Positions 20,306 to 33,645 of a DNA stretch of 64,000 nt are shown here, in pieces. Source of the DNA: Euphorbia lathyris (taxonomy: Eukaryota > Streptophyta > Magnoliopsida > Malpighiales > Euphorbiaceae). Where the stretch lies: assembly GCF_963576675.1 (NCBI RefSeq), contig NC_088910.1, positions 31,374,531-31,438,530 on the forward strand. Direction: 5' to 3'. The translations under genes were made by a program, and so were the position numbers. Numbering within the stretch: the stretch's first letter is position 1; every line of letters begins with the position of its first letter. The notes below the pieces were generated by a model, which ran no database searches, was not told the DNA's origin, and was given only the letters and a program-made list of their open reading frames with translations.

Positions 20306-22405
20306 ATGGAGTCTGATGGTGAGAATGGACAATCCGGTAATATGTCTAGTCATGGTTCAGTTGGTCATGTTCATGAGTCTGGGGGCTCAGAACATATAGG
20401 AGCTTCAGGACATGCAGGTTATCCTCAGGGTTACAACCAGTTTGAACAGATGATGGGAATCTATTTGGCTCAAGGTCAGCCTCAGCCATGTGTTCAAGCT
20501 CGTCGAGATGCGCCAGTCTTTGATAAAAACTTTGAAAGACTTAAAAAGATGGGTGCAACAGAGTTTGAGAGTAGTACAGATCCTGATATAGCTGATAAAT
20601 GGTGGGCCAAGATTGAAGATATACTTGAGAACATAGAATGTCGACTAGATTCAATGGTCAAATATGTTTCTAATCTTTTCACTGATGAAGCTTTAGAATA
20701 GTGGAGATCTATAAAAAGGACAAGAATTAGAATTGAAATAACATGGGATATTTTCAAGAAGTTGTTCACTAATAAATACATGCCAATGATATATAAAGAT
20801 AGGAAACAAACAGAATTTTTAACCCTGATGCAGGAGGATATGTCTGTGGCTGAATACGAGCTTAAGTTTAACACTTTAGCCAAATATGCACCTGCAAATG
20901 TGGCTACAGAAGAAGAAAAATGTCGTAGGTTTGAACATGGTCTACACCCAGATGTTAGAATTGGGATTCATGCACATGAAACTAGCTTTAGATTGTTAGT
21001 AGAATCTGCACTCAGAGCTGAGGAAATTGTGAAAGATAGAAAACAACTTTTTGTAACCAAAAGGGCTAGATTTGATACAGAGGGTCAGTCTAGCAGGCCA
21101 TCAAAGAGAGGTGGATTCTCAATTTCTTCTAGAGGCTATTCTTAACAATTTAGAGGTAGTAGTAGTATCCATCGTGGTGGGACTAGATCACGGGGCGGAT
21201 TTGGAGATGTTTTGAGTAGTGCTCCATCTGTTGGTAGTAACAGATTTTCAGGTGGTCGGTTTAATAGTGGGTATAGAGGAGGAGCGAGGACAACATCTTT
21301 TCCAGCTTGTCAGACATGTGGACGGGTACACAGAGGTGAGTGTTGGGGACCTTCCCTGGTTTGTGGCAGATGTGGCCGATCTCACACAGGAGAGTGTTAT
21401 GGTTCATTTAGAAAGGGTACATGTTTTGAGTGTGGAGAAACAGGCCATTATCGTAATGATTGTCCCTTATTAGTTGATAGAGGAGAGAGAGTTCAACCTC
21501 AGCCTAATATAGGAGGTGGTGCAACTGGAGTGGATAGAGGCAGAGGCAAAGGTCGAGGAGGAGGTAGAGGGGGTAGACATGATGCTCCTGTGAATAGAAC
21601 CTTCAATATGACGAGGGGTGAAGCTCAAACATCACTAGAGGTTATATCTGGTACAATTTCTATCCTTGATACCTTAGCTTCTTTTTTGATTGACCCTGGA
21701 TCCACTCATTCATACATAACACCTGAGTTTATATTGAAAATAAAGGGGAAGGTAGAACCATTAGGATATGATGTGGGAGTTATCCTACCAGTTGGGAATA
21801 ATGTTATTGTAAATCAGGTTCTGAGAGATTGTCCTATAAAAGTGAGGGGAAGTGAGTTCCCTATCGATTTAGTAGTTATGGGGTTTAGAGAATTTGATAT
21901 AATTTTAGGGATGGATTGGCTGTGTAAATATGAAGCTAAAGTTGATTGTTGTTCAAAGGAAGTTGTGTTACATTTTAATTCAGAATCAACTGTGTTATTT
22001 GTTGGGGAGAGAAAGGTTGTGCCGTCTTGTTTAATATATGCAATTCAAGCAATCAGATGGATTAGAAATGGGTGTGAGGCATATTTAGCTCATGTTGTGG
22101 ACACTAGGGAGGATGGAGGAAAATTGGAGAATATTCCAGTGGTGAGAGATTTTGCAGATGTATTCGTAGATGAACTACCAGGATTACCACCTCATAGGGA
22201 GATTGATTTTCCTATTGAGACCATGCCAGGAGTATCTCCTATATCAATTGCTCCATATATAATGGCTCCAATGGAATTACAAGAATTGAAGAAACAAATA
22301 GAAGAACTACTTGAGAAGGGGTTTATACGACCTAGTACTTCACCGTGGGGAGCACCTGTATTATTTGTGAAGAAGAAAGCTGGAAGTATGCGATTGTGTT
22401 ATTGA
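20306..22405 (+). pseudogene. Element D gag, protease and start of reverse transcriptase
   Basis: One frame from ATG 20306 contains a retrotransposon gag domain, an Arg/Gly-rich linker and Cys-rich knuckles, including a canonical one (CFECGETGHYRNDC near 21424) preceded by two CX2CG-type motifs. The retropepsin site DPGSTHSYI is near 21690, followed by the reverse transcriptase N-terminus ([19 protein letters not shown]). Amber (20699-20701) and ochre (21143-21145) stops interrupt it, and a frameshift near 22395-22405 moves the reverse transcriptase to another frame. Pro after the catalytic Asp is common in this clade. In life, gag builds the virus-like particle and protease matures it. This copy is defective. 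Confidence 0.92.
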
Positions 22406-25049
22406 TTACAGACAACTGAACATAATGACAGTGAAAAACAAGTATCCATTGCCTCGAATTGATGATTTGCTAGATCAGCTTAGAGGAGCTCGTCATTTTT
22501 CAAAGATTGATCTAAGATCGGGCTATTGGCAGTTGAGAGTTGCAGAAGCTGACATACCTAAAACTGCTTTTCGCACAAGGTATGGTCATTTTGAGTTTCC
22601 TGTGATGCCTTTTGGCTTGACTAATGCTCCTGCAGCTTTCATGGCATTAATGAACAAGACTTTTCAGCCATATCTAAATAAGTTTGTTGTGGTATTCATT
22701 GATGATATCATAGTGTATTCAAGGACTGTGGGTGAGCATGAACAACATTTGAGAATTGTTTTGAAAATTTTAAGAGATAATCAGATGTATGCAAAGCTGA
22801 GCAAATGTGAATTTTGGATGGATGAAGTTGTATTCCTTGGTCATGTGGTGTCAGGTGAAGGGGTTCAACCCGACCCTTCCAAAATTAAAGCTATTGATGA
22901 ATGGGAATCGCCAAAGAACGTTACAGAGCTTAGGAGTTTTCTTGGGTTAGCTAGTTATTATAGGAGATTTGTAGAGGGGTTTTCTCTGATTGCAGGTCCA
23001 TTAACTAAATTGCTGAGAAAGGGAGTTGTATTCTAATGGAATGATAAATGTCAATAAAGCTTTGAGGAACTAAAGAAGAGATTGACTTCTGCACCAGTGT
23101 TAGTATTACCTTCTGAAGGTGGTGGCTTTGTTGTTTATACAGATGCCTCGGGACAAGGTTTGGGATGTGTTCTAATGCAAAATGGGAAAGTCATTGCATA
23201 TGCTTCTAGGCAACTGAGACCTCATATGATGAATTACCCCACACACGACTTAGAGTTGGCAGCAGTCATCCGTGCATTGAAGGTATGGAGACATTACCTA
23301 TATGGGGAGACATTTCAAATTCTCACTGATCACAAGAGTTTGAAGTACATCTTTACACAAAAGGAGCTGAACCTAAGACAAAGGAGATGGATTGAACTAT
23401 TAAAAGATTATGATTGTACAATAGATTACCATCCAGGAAAGGCTAATGTGGTTGTAGATGCTTTGAGTAGAAAGAGTGTTGATATTGTGGCTAGTATGAA
23501 GAGTTATAGTTTGAATTCACTAGTGGAGATGCGAGCCATGGATGTGCAGTTAGAATTAAATGAAGTAACAGGTTTGATGGCTACACTACGGGTAAAACCA
23601 GATTTGAAAGAAAGGATCCAAGAAGCACAATGGCATGATCCTTATTTACAGAAAATGCGAGATCGTGTACAACAAGGTAAAAGACCTGATATTTTTATGG
23701 AAGATGATGGAACTATGATGATAGGTAGTCGATTATGTGTTCCAGATGTAGCGGATTTAAGATCAGAAATTCTACAGGAAGCACATAATTCTCCTTATGC
23801 TATGCACCCAGGAATGACAAAGATGTACAGAAATTTGAGACCTTTTTACTGGTGGCCTACAATGAAGAAAGATGTATCTGATTTTGTTTCCAAATGTTTG
23901 ACATGTCAACAGGTTAAAGCTGAGCATCAAGCTCCCGTGGGAAAACTAAAACCTTTAACCATACCGGAGTGGAAATGGGAGAGGATCACTATGGATTTTG
24001 TGATGGGATTACCAAAAACAAGGCGTAGACACGATAGTATATGGGTGATAGTGGATAGACTTACAAAATCTGCTCACTTTCTACCGGTTCAACAGACAGA
24101 CTCGATGGATAAATTGGCTAGACTTTATGTGGAACAAATTGTGAGATTGCATGGAGTACCTATATCTATTGTTTCAGATCGTGATCCTAGATTTACATCT
24201 AGATTTTGGGGCAGTTTACAGCACTCCTTGGGACCAAAATTGCATTTCAGTACAGCTTTTCATCCACAGACAGATGGACAATCAGAAAGAACTATTCAGA
24301 CCTTAGAGGATATGATGAGAGCTTGTGTTCTTAATTTCCAAGGTGAGTGGGATATACATTTACCTCTTATGGAGTTTGCTTATAATAATGGTTATCATTC
24401 GAGTATAGGCATGACACCTTATGAGGCATTATATGGAAGACCGTGTAGAAGCCCTATATGTTGGCATGTTGAAGGAATGAGGCAATTAGAAGGACCTGAG
24501 TTAGTCCAGGAAACGGTTGAGAAGATCAATGTCATAAAGAAGTATTTAAAAGCTGCATAGGAACATCAGAAAGCTTATGTGGATCAGCACCGAAGGGAGA
24601 TGAAATATAAAGTTGGAGATAAAGTATTTTAAAAAATATCCCCATGGAAAGGAATAGTTCGTTTTGGCAGAAGAGGGAAGTTGAATCCAAGATATATCGG
24701 GCCTTATGAGATCATTGAGAGAGTTGGACCATTGGCTTATAGGTTAGCTCTACCACCAGAATTGTCTTTAATATATGATGTATTTCATGTGTCAGTATTA
24801 AGAAGATATAGATCAGACCCAAGTCATATGATTCCTGAACCTGAGATTGCAATAGTGAACACAGACTTGACTATTCGTGAGCAACCTTTAGAGATTTTGG
24901 GACGAGAAATGAAACGACTCAGAAACCGTGAAATTCCAATGGTTAAGGTGAGATGGAGTCATAATCAAACACTTGATGAGGCAACTTGGGAGGTAGAAGA
25001 AAATATGAGGACACAATATCCTTACCTATTTGAAGCTTCTGGTAAGTGA
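22406..25049 (+). pseudogene. Element D reverse transcriptase, RNase H, integrase and chromodomain
   Basis: Continuing in a second frame: reverse transcriptase fingers and palm ([11 protein letters not shown], catalytic FIDDIIVYS near 22695), RNase H ([15 protein letters not shown], then DHKSLKYIF), integrase HHCC ([10 protein letters not shown]...CLTCQQ) and DDE core ([26 protein letters not shown]). A GPY-like module and a C-terminal chromodomain follow (about 24880-25040; VKVRWSH, EATWEVEE). Ochre stops are at about 23034 and 23055, amber at 24558-24560 and ochre near 24630. The chromodomain, which in this clade directs integration to heterochromatin, marks it as a chromovirus of Tekay/Del type. 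Confidence 0.93.
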
Positions 25050-25070
25050 ATTTCGGGGATGAAATTCTTT

Positions 25071-25084
25071 AAGCGGGGAAGAAC
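25071..25084 (+). other. Polypurine tract of D
   Basis: AAGCGGGGAAGAAC immediately precedes the 3' LTR, the expected plus-strand primer. Confidence 0.7.
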
Positions 25085-27390
25085 TGTAACATCCCTAAAA
25101 CCCTAACATATGAGTCTTACCACATTCATATATGTTTTCATAATTGAATACATACATTTAGATTCATCTCATTGTCAGTAGAAGTTTCATATGCATAATG
25201 CGATTAGTAGGCGATTAGTAGACGATTAGTGTATCGTTAAGATGTAACGATTGGTTAATTGAGTTAGGACTTAAATGAATGAATGAATGAATATGTCCTA
25301 AATTGATTAACTTATACTTTAGGAGGTCTGAATGTGAGGTTTGTGAGCAAGCACCTCAATAAAGCACGAGGTGTCACCCAAGGTAAGACAAACAACACCT
25401 CTTCATCTTTAAAAGGATGTACAAGACTTCATCCTTATTATTTGCAGCCATATTTTCGAAGAGACCTTCATCAAACCTTCCTTTTACATACCCTAAACCT
25501 CTCCAAACAAAACTCTTCCAATTTCTTCCATTTTCAAGCCAAACAATTCAAGTTAGGAAGCATACTGGGTGATAGACACAAGTTGAAGGTTAGTATGTTG
25601 TTTTAGCTTGTTTTTTATGAGTTTTAGATTCTGAAATACCTAGATATGATCATAGGATTTGTTGTGGATAAGTTGTGATTGAGTTTGTTAAGTTTTGGTG
25701 TTGTTTGAATTGGTTTTAGGCTGTCCAAATGAAAGATATGTATCAAGTGCCCTAAACAGAAATCTAGGGTACTGCTTTCAGTCATTTTGGAGCATGTTTT
25801 TCATATTGATATTATTCGAATTTGAAGATACATAAAGAATAACATATGTTCCTATATGTGTTATGAAACCCTCTGTAAAATATGGGACTTTAATTCCATA
25901 TATAGAGGAAGAAACCCTAGATGGATCATGACTGCCTCGAAATTGAATGTCATGTGAGGCAGCCATGTTGATGTAGCATTTGGAGGACCTTAGAGTCCGA
26001 ATTTGAGAACGGTTCTTTATACAAAAGTGTTCCTAACTACTTGAAGTATATTTCTGTAAAAGGATTTGGTAATCCATTGTGTTTAGTGTGAGATAGGTTG
26101 GGTGAATTATGGTAGATGCAAATCTGGATAGTCTGTTTCTTGGCTGGAAACAAGACAGAATCATTTTGCATTCCATATATTGTGTAGAAGTGATATTAAA
26201 GTGAATTGTGGATATGTTATACCCATATATGTCTAGTTTCAGTAGGTTCAAGAAAAAGGGCATTTGGATTTATATAGAGAGAGTTATGGCATAATGTGTG
26301 CAAGTAGGTCATGTGATGATCTAAGACAAAAGGATTAGATTGCATGAACCTTGTGGAGTTAGTGTGTTGTAAATCATATAGCATTCATTAGTTTATATTT
26401 TTATTAAGTTTATGTTAAGGCTAATTGTATAAATGTTATGTGACATTAGGAGGGCAAGGTGCAATTGAACGCACACCCGATCGTGTTGAATAGATCGAAC
26501 CAAGTGCAACGGTAAGCATATTGCTTATATATATGTATGAATGTATTGTGCCTTGTATCTTGTTGAGTGTGAGATGTGGTTGAATCTGATGTGAATGATG
26601 TGGATAATGTTTGAGTGTTTGTGATACGTCATGATTGATAAGAAAGTGATATGATTGAGTATGTTGCAGTGTTATGAGTAAATACGGCATGTTGAGCCTT
26701 GTGCACATACTTGAACTGGATAATGGTTGGATTAGAAATGAATATGAGCTTGCTTAGATGGATATGTGAAATGGTCCAAGTTGAGAGTGCTATCCGAATA
26801 TTGTGAGCCGGAAGCACATGTGTTGAGATATATGAGTACGTGAGTTGAGTGTAACTCCTCCGTAGCACAGATGATTGTATTCCGAATTTAGTGAGCCGGA
26901 ATACAGACTGGGCCCAAGGACCATTATATATATATATATATATATTGTCTAAGTATATCAAGGCCTTTATAAAATAAGTATTACTATTCTAAGTGAATAA
27001 ATTCTAACTTGATTCTGATGACCTATTTTGATTTGTGCTCTTTACATTACTTTTGTATAAACGTATATGCGTAATATGTTTATTGAGTAGGCAGCTCACC
27101 CCTTGCCAACAGATTTTACAGGTTAGGTGGAGTTCTTCTTGCTTAAGGTCGCACCTTCTATGTCAGTCCATTCTCATCTAGGCATTTTACAGTCTTGTGA
27201 ATGTACTTTTGTTTTGTAAATTCTCTATGTAGGATAATGACTTAAACGTGTATTGTAAATTGTAAATGCTTTCTCTTATGTATAATATGTAAAGTTTATA
27301 CGAGATTGAAGTTTATATGATTGAGAATCGAAAGCATGTCTATAACTGATATTGTGTGAGATATCATGTGATCCAAGTGAGGGGGTTACA
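25085..27390 (+). repeat. 3' LTR of D (2306 bp)
   Basis: An intact LTR from TGTAACATCC to GGGGGTTACA, followed by ACGGT. It has a longer (AT)n tract near 26926-26945 than the 5' LTR and keeps the 46-bp segment missing there. Confidence 0.95.
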
Positions 27391-27395
27391 ACGGT

Positions 27396-28520
27396 TGCAT
27401 TTGTTCCCAACGAAAAATTAGTCAAGAAGCTCTCCCAGTTCAAGGACGCCGCCATACAAAAATATTATGATGATCTCGCTCAGCTCTAGTTCGGGCCGAT
27501 ATGAACTGTGTGTTGGGATACATTGAAAAGACTCAAGCTTGCTGAGAAAGTGCGGAAACTCATGGAGGCGGGGCATTTCGGATGTTTCTTTGAAATGAAA
27601 GAACCAGCATATAAAGAACTCACCTTGGAGTTTCTTGCAATGTTCAAACATAATCCCGAAATCACAGACCCTGATGAGGAAGGGAAGTTTAGTTTCAGGC
27701 TCATGACCCACACCCAACGGCCATCCTTGAACACATTCAACAATCTCCTCGATGCGGCAGATGACGATGACTTGGAGTCGGAAGGTTACAAAGGGGCTTT
27801 TATAGAAACCCCTGATGAGTTTGACCCTTCGGCTTTCTGGCAATCAATCTCGGGCCAGCCAAGTTACGATGGAAGTGCATCCAAGGCGTCGGGCATAGAG
27901 GATTACGCTATAATGTGCACAAACTTGTCTCAGGAACCATATTTGCACGAGAGAATCAGGCAACCATACCTCACGTCGACCTTGCCGCACTGTGGCATAT
28001 AGTGCAAAGGAAAAGGATGAATCTAGGTTTCTGGTTCGGGGAGTATATTAGTGCGTTTGGCAAGAAGAACTCGTCGGTCATTTACTGTGGAAGTATTGTC
28101 ACCCGTATAGCGGAAGCCATTGGGGTGTTCAAGCCAGAGGATCGAAACCGACTCACGATGGTTAACCACCCAGACCAGATAGACTTGAAGAGCCTTCAGA
28201 GTATGTTGTTTGGAAGGATGGTCAACGGGAAATGGGTCTGGATGCCGGATTTTGTAGAAGCCAAAAGAGTTGAAAGTAGAAAGCGCAAGAATGGGCCAAC
28301 TATGTCAGTATCCTCCGAGTCGGAACAGATCGAACAAGCCAAAGATTTGGGCTTTTACCAGAAGTGCGCCAAGCTCTCCAACGAGGAAATTCTTACCAAA
28401 TTCCATGCCCTGTTCGCTCAAAACCAGGCCAACAGAGAAATGATATTTGCTATTGAGCAGAAGTATGTTGTGCAGAAGGGAGATATCACCATGTTGAAAA
28501 ACCTTTGTGTTGAGGAATAG
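27396..28520 (+). pseudogene. Element B Athila-type ORF downstream of integrase (env-like position)
   Basis: This resumes after D. Two stops lie near 27487 and 27504; a first frame then runs to 28002 and a second, from about 27920, to the terminal stop at 28518-28520, so there is also a frameshift. The pattern LTLEFLAMF, then FWQSISG, SKASGI, and HKLVSGTIFARE...FGEYI matches the protein that Athila elements encode downstream of integrase (often called ORF1 or env-like). No membrane segment is obvious. The C-terminal part is charged and probably helical. Its function in Athila is not known. The position after integrase and the same strand support it being part of B. Confidence 0.65.
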
Positions 28521-30303
28521 GGCAAGGAGAGTCCATCTGGTTTTTCGATCAAAAGTCTGGTAAGAACTAAACCTGAAACACCTACCAACGCCGTTGCCTC
28601 CTCGAAAGGGGATGGCGCTACTGCCGCTGCGGATAGAGAGGTTGATTCCTCTCTTTCCCCTCCCGCCTGATTACTTCAAATATGTCGCTGTCCTAGCATC
28701 TGGTAACACCTATCACCCTTCTTTTTATGTTCTTACTCACTCTGTCCTTTAACATGCTGCTATTGTTTATTGTTGTTTTCCTGCATACCAGCATTGAGGA
28801 CAATGTTTCATTCTAATTTGGGGGTGGGGAGGTATTACAAATTACAATATATGTATGCATGAACATGATAAAAAGCCTGAACACGTTGTTAATTAGTTAA
28901 ATCTTATGAATAACAAGCAATCCCCTGTAATTTTGATTCATATTGTCCTCAGTAAATTTTCTTCGTATATATTTCTCATTATGTTAAATCCTTGGTACAT
29001 ATTCTTGTGTTTCGATGGTTTTGTTTTACTTTAATCACTGAACAGAATGTGCTGGTATTGAGTGAATGTATGAAGATAGATTAGTGTTTGATTTGTGTCT
29101 TCCCGAGTCATGAAGTTCCACAAATTTTGAAATTTTAAATCATTTTGCGCAAAAGGAACCTTTTGCCTTAATGCATAGCCCCCTAAAATAGTGAGAACTT
29201 GAGCCCGCAATTGCATTAGAAAATGCATTGTTTCTTTTTAAGAGTGGGCCAGCACTTACTATCTTTAGGGAGATTTTTTTTGGGTATGCCCTGTTGACAT
29301 GGAGATTATTTTGACAACCGTAGGAGGAAAAAGGCATTTAGATTCCAAATTCACTACACAAAGAGCCTACCCGTGCATTGCACTCACATTATTAGGATAA
29401 CCAACTTGAGCCTTAGCCTATTCTTTCTCAAAAACACACCACACACAAAAAAACCCATTCCTTTCACTGTTATCCCAAAATACCTTGAATCTGTCTCATG
29501 CTTTGAAACAAGAAGAAAAATACAAAAATATGAGTTATGTAGATAAAAATACTGACATTTGAGGTATAATGCTGGAATATGAGAAGATAAAAATCTTTGA
29601 ATAAAGTCTTTTAGTCTTGAACCTGAAATAAATGCTTGGATGGTTAGCTTTTGTGTGTTTAAAAGAATAGTCTGGCCAATGTTATGAAACAGGATGTGTA
29701 AAGTGTTTAGGGTGAAAACAAGAATTGCTCATGTGCTGAGAATTTGGTATAATTGAATATTGTTGCATGAAGACAGAATTCTGACACTTAAAAAGCCATT
29801 CACTTCCATACCTAAGCCTTAGCCTAACATTACAACCTATGTTCAAGACCTTTGGACTATGTTTGGAAAAATGTTGATCCATAGACATGGGGCCAAAAAA
29901 GCAAACTCACACCCTGAGGGTGTATTTGCTGAGCTGAGGAGTGAAGTTGCATTCTTTTCCCTATGGCAAACAAAGGCTATACAAGAGCGAGTGAAAAAAA
30001 TTCTAATCCTTGGTAAGGAATGACAGGCAAACATGTTGTTCTTTGTGAAATTTGAGGTCTAATTTTAAGCTTTAAGGAATTTCTCGAAAAGGGTACACAA
30101 TCCTACACTGGTATAACTTCATCAAAAGATCATAACTTGCACATATTATGTCATTATCTCCTCAGAACAAAGCAATTGTTATCACCCTCTCAGTTCTATG
30201 TAACATTCAAGCTCCTGTTTCCACATTCTTTCATTCCTAAACTCTTTGTCCTTTAGATTAACTTGATTTCTATCTATTGTTTACTTGAGGACAAGCAAAG
30301 ATT
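28521..30303 (+). other. Noncoding 3' region of element B
   Basis: No gene is seen. An early polypurine-like site, TTTGGGGGTGGGGAGG, lies at about 28817-28832 after ATTGAGGACAATG. It resembles the true site 1.5 kb downstream and may be a duplicate or internal primer site. Confidence 0.55.
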
Positions 30304-30318
30304 CAATTTGGGGGTGTT
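30304..30318 (+). other. Polypurine tract of element B
   Basis: CAATTTGGGGGTGTT lies directly before the LTR start TGTTAGG and after ACTTGAGGACAAGCAAAG. Confidence 0.7.
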
Positions 30319-31570
30319 TGTTAGGCATGAAATTGATTACATTAAAACGTGTTAATTAAAATGAATTAAGGGTGTTTGTAGTGTTTTATTGCAAGAAAGA
30401 AGTTCTTATAGGTGTTTTTATGCAGATAAGGAAAGACTTAGCCGAATAGATTGGAAGCAGCATGTTCGCACAACCAAGAGGAGATTATGCCATTCTTTGA
30501 TCCAGCGGTCAAACACTGGAACCCCTGATGATGGACATCGACTAGATGGGAAGCAGGTACGACAGTAGCTGCAGGTAGAGAGGTGTATAAGTGTAGGCGT
30601 AAAGTAACAAGATGAAAAGAAAGCTCGGCCCTTGAGTGTTCAAGGGTCAAAATGATCTTAACCACTTTTAGCAATTTTTAGATTTCTGAAACATTTGATT
30701 TTGTTTTGTATAATATTTTGAGCGGTTAGGTTTAGTACCGTTTTTAGGCCCTGACCTTTCCTTTATATAGAGGTAGTAAGGAAGGAAATGCTATTGCACT
30801 TTTTGAGAAACAAAAGATAGACTTTGTAGAAGGAGAGAGCTCCATAGATGGAGTTTGAGATCTTTGAAATATCTGATTGCTCACTCGCCTGTATGAGTGA
30901 GTAATCCTTTTGAATGGGCTCGGCCAGTAGGGGCCAATAATGTAAGTTCTCTATCCTAGTAATGAATGAATGATGTTAATGCATGAAGTGTTTGTTGAGG
31001 CTCTATATTTGAATGCGTATGCATGTATGCTTGTGTTAGATGAATGATAGGACACTGCTTTCATCTTCACCGAACTCTCTATCAAACATCCAACCCCGAA
31101 GCAGAAATGTTAGGTGGTTTTATCAAGGGTTTTCTCTTTTGAAATGTTGCTTCGGTCTTAATGCAAGAAAGAACAAGCCTTTAAGATGCTATTGGTTTTA
31201 GTAAGTTTTAGAATCTTAAGAACACACGAGAGTTGACTTAAGTGAGAGTTAAAGCAGAAACCTTGGCTTCAGTTGCATCGTTCATGATTCATTAGGGTGG
31301 AGCTTACAGCAACCTGTTCCGCTGTGAGTAGTCTGTTCCCTTTGTTATCATCATCAACTAATCATTTTAACACGTAAAGCAATCTGTTTAATCTCTAGTT
31401 TTCACGACTACCAACATCTGTTAATATAAAAGAATCACACACTACGAGCACCCTATTCACAAAGTATTTCTCATAAAATTTGGTCATCAATCCCTGTGGA
31501 TACGATACTTGACTTATCACTTTATTACTTGTATCTAGTGCACTTGCTAGAGTCCATTCAGGAGACAACA
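30319..31570 (+). repeat. 3' LTR of element B (1252 bp)
   Basis: Ends are TGTTAGGCA...GGAGACAACA. A TATA-like TTTATATAG lies near 30762-30770, and U5 has the phrase GTGGATACGATACTTG...TTATTACTTG. No second copy is in the window because B's 5' end is off the left edge. Boundaries rest on the TGTT/AACA ends, the polypurine tract and the switch to E-family LTR at 31571. Confidence 0.75.
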
Positions 31571-31750
31571 ATTAATTATTCAAAACCCAAACTATTATTC
31601 AACCTTCTGAATAATTAGACCACTCTAGGTAGATTTACTAATTATAATAAAGTCTTTGTGGTTCGATCTCGTGCTTAGCACATTACTACTTGTTGTGATA
31701 TGATACATGTGTCCTATTAACTGCCATATATTTTACGAGCATCAAGTTTT

Positions 31751-31768
31751 TGGCGCCGTTGCCGGAGA
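31751..31768 (+). other. Primer-binding site of E2 (tRNA-Asp)
   Basis: TGGCGCCGTTGCCGGAGA, with one mismatch. Only a single copy exists here, unlike the tandem sites in E. Confidence 0.85.
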
Positions 31769-33631
31769 CTATTTCGATTATAATCTGTGTAAATTGAATA
31801 GGTTGAATTAATTGTTTGGATTTTTAAAAAAAATTCGGGTTTGTCCGCCACGTCTCGTCGAGACACGGGAAAAAAAATTTCATGTCGTCTCGACGGACAC
31901 TATTCATCTCACCGAGACAGAACCCTCTCAGTGGAATACTCGTCATCGCTGGTGGACCATCACCCGTGAGGGAGCTTTCTATCATATTTCTCTTTTTCAC
32001 TTTACTTTACGTTGCACTTTCATGCCTTTTTGGGAATAAATACATGTTGTAAGTGTGGGGAGGAGGTAATAGGATATAATGATTTTGATTTATGTCATTT
32101 GCATGTTCTTCCTTGTTTTCTTTGTGATTTCTCTATTTTATTTTGCATGATTGTATGTTTTTGCTTTAGTTTTATCTTAGGATTTCATACTTTATGTTTT
32201 TGTTTGCCTTTTAGTTTCATTCTAGGAATAAAAAGAATCACAGGCAGATTAAATTTGATACATTTAGCTAACCCTACAATACAGTTGACAATGCGCTTAA
32301 AAATTTGCACATTCTAATGAAATTGATGCATGCGAAAATTTTTGAACAACGTTTAAGTCTCTAAAGAGTATTATTTGACTAAAATTGACATGGAACAGAA
32401 CGTTGGTTGAGGCTAGGATTGATACAAATAACCCTTAAATTGTGAGTTAGAGCCATAAAGATCAATATTTTAGACTCATAATTAGGAACATTTGATCTCT
32501 TAGGTGTGAGATTACATTTATTGTCTTTGTGCTCATAGGAATTGCATCCAATACTTGTTTAATTTTGTGTTTCTATTAAACTTGAAATGATTAGGCAACC
32601 TAGGTATAGCCCTTTGTGAATTTAGCCTATTCTTTGTTTAGCCAAAATCCCTTAACAATTCCACTAGATAAGCCCCTTTGAGCCTATATTTACCCATTCC
32701 TTTTATCAACCCTGTTGCAAACTTTAGCCTTCCTAAATACTCTTTCTCACCCGAGTTAGTTGACTCGATTTAGTTTTGATAAATCCTTAGACACACCTAT
32801 CCTTCAAATTTCCATTAGCAATCATTGAAAGGTTGTAATTTTAACAGAAGAAGCAACATTTACCCATTTAAATTTCACTTTTTTCCCCTCTATTAAAAAA
32901 AAGGTTAAAAACCAGAAAACCAAAAGAATAAACTATAGAGGAAAGGATAAAAGATATGCTTATATTTTAGTTGCTTCCCAAATGCTTCACTGAATAAAAC
33001 CTTGAGTTTACACTTTCTTATACATAGTGGAAAACGTGTCCCTTTTGGATTCTGACTTGCTTGAGGACAAGCAAGATTTAAGTGTGGGGAGGTGGTTGAT
33101 AGCTCCATAATTTATAGCGGAAAATGTGTCCTTTTTACAATTTTTTTTAACTAAATGTGTCCTTTTTGCAAAAATTTTAACTAGTAGAGTCATTAACTTT
33201 TTTCCTATAAATTCCCTTTTTCCTACCCCAACCTTTAGCCTACGTTACAACCCTTAAAGATCTATGATCTTGTTTAATTTTAACGCATTAATTTTGACCA
33301 GATGGATGATCCCAACGTGACCACTTTGTGCAATAAAAATGTAGAGCGTTTACAAATAAAGCTTTTACACCCAAACACTTGAGCGTTAGAGTGACCAATT
33401 GTGAGCTATCAATTTTAGCTCTATTCTTTCGTTTTCATAAAGTGTTGATTGATAAAACCAATTAATCAGTTTTGGAGACTCATCTGAGGTTCATTATGTT
33501 TTTAATTGCAAAATGAGTAGTATGAACTGTTGTGGATAATAAAGTGCAGTAGATTCTTGTTTTTGTACGAGAGCTATTTGTTGATTTTTCTCTGTTTTGA
33601 ATTCTGTCTTGCTTGAGGACAAGCAAGATTC
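31769..33631 (+). other. Noncoding interior of E2
   Basis: It has leader palindromes (one good dyad centred 31858, two decayed ones), the block AGCCCCTTTGAGCC near 32671-32684, and an extra polypurine-like site at about 33080-33092. That site is followed by GGTTGATAGCTCC, a perfect mimic of the LTR start. Nothing coding is seen. Confidence 0.65.
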
Positions 33632-33645
33632 AAGTGTGGGGAGGT
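33632..33645 (+). other. Polypurine tract of E2
   Basis: AAGTGTGGGGAGGT directly precedes the 3' LTR, after CTTGAGGACAAGCAAG. Confidence 0.8.

Larger units (their letters stand above)
13362..27390 (+). mobile_element. Chromovirus (Tekay/Del-like Ty3/gypsy) element D
   Basis: A complete insertion with perfect 5-bp duplication, 2.3-kb LTRs (TGTAACATCC...GGGTTACA), an initiator-Met-tRNA primer-binding site, gag, protease, reverse transcriptase, RNase H, integrase and a C-terminal chromodomain. Apart from nested element E and one 46-bp gap, the two LTRs differ at few positions, so D inserted fairly recently. The coding region is nevertheless broken by stops and one frameshift. D is the host of E. 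Confidence 0.95.
3343..31570 (+). mobile_element. Athila-like Ty3/gypsy element B, 3' half, host of nested insertions
   Basis: B is recognised from coding pieces that continue across insertions: integrase (3343-3946 and 10752-11331), an Athila-type ORF downstream of integrase (13273-13361 and 27396-28520), then a polypurine tract and a 3' LTR (30319-31570). C, S and D interrupt it, and A separates it from its left half, which is outside the window. The sequence just right of B (31571-31744) is E-family LTR, so B most likely inserted into E2's 5' LTR, with ATTAA as the expected duplication. Confidence 0.78.
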
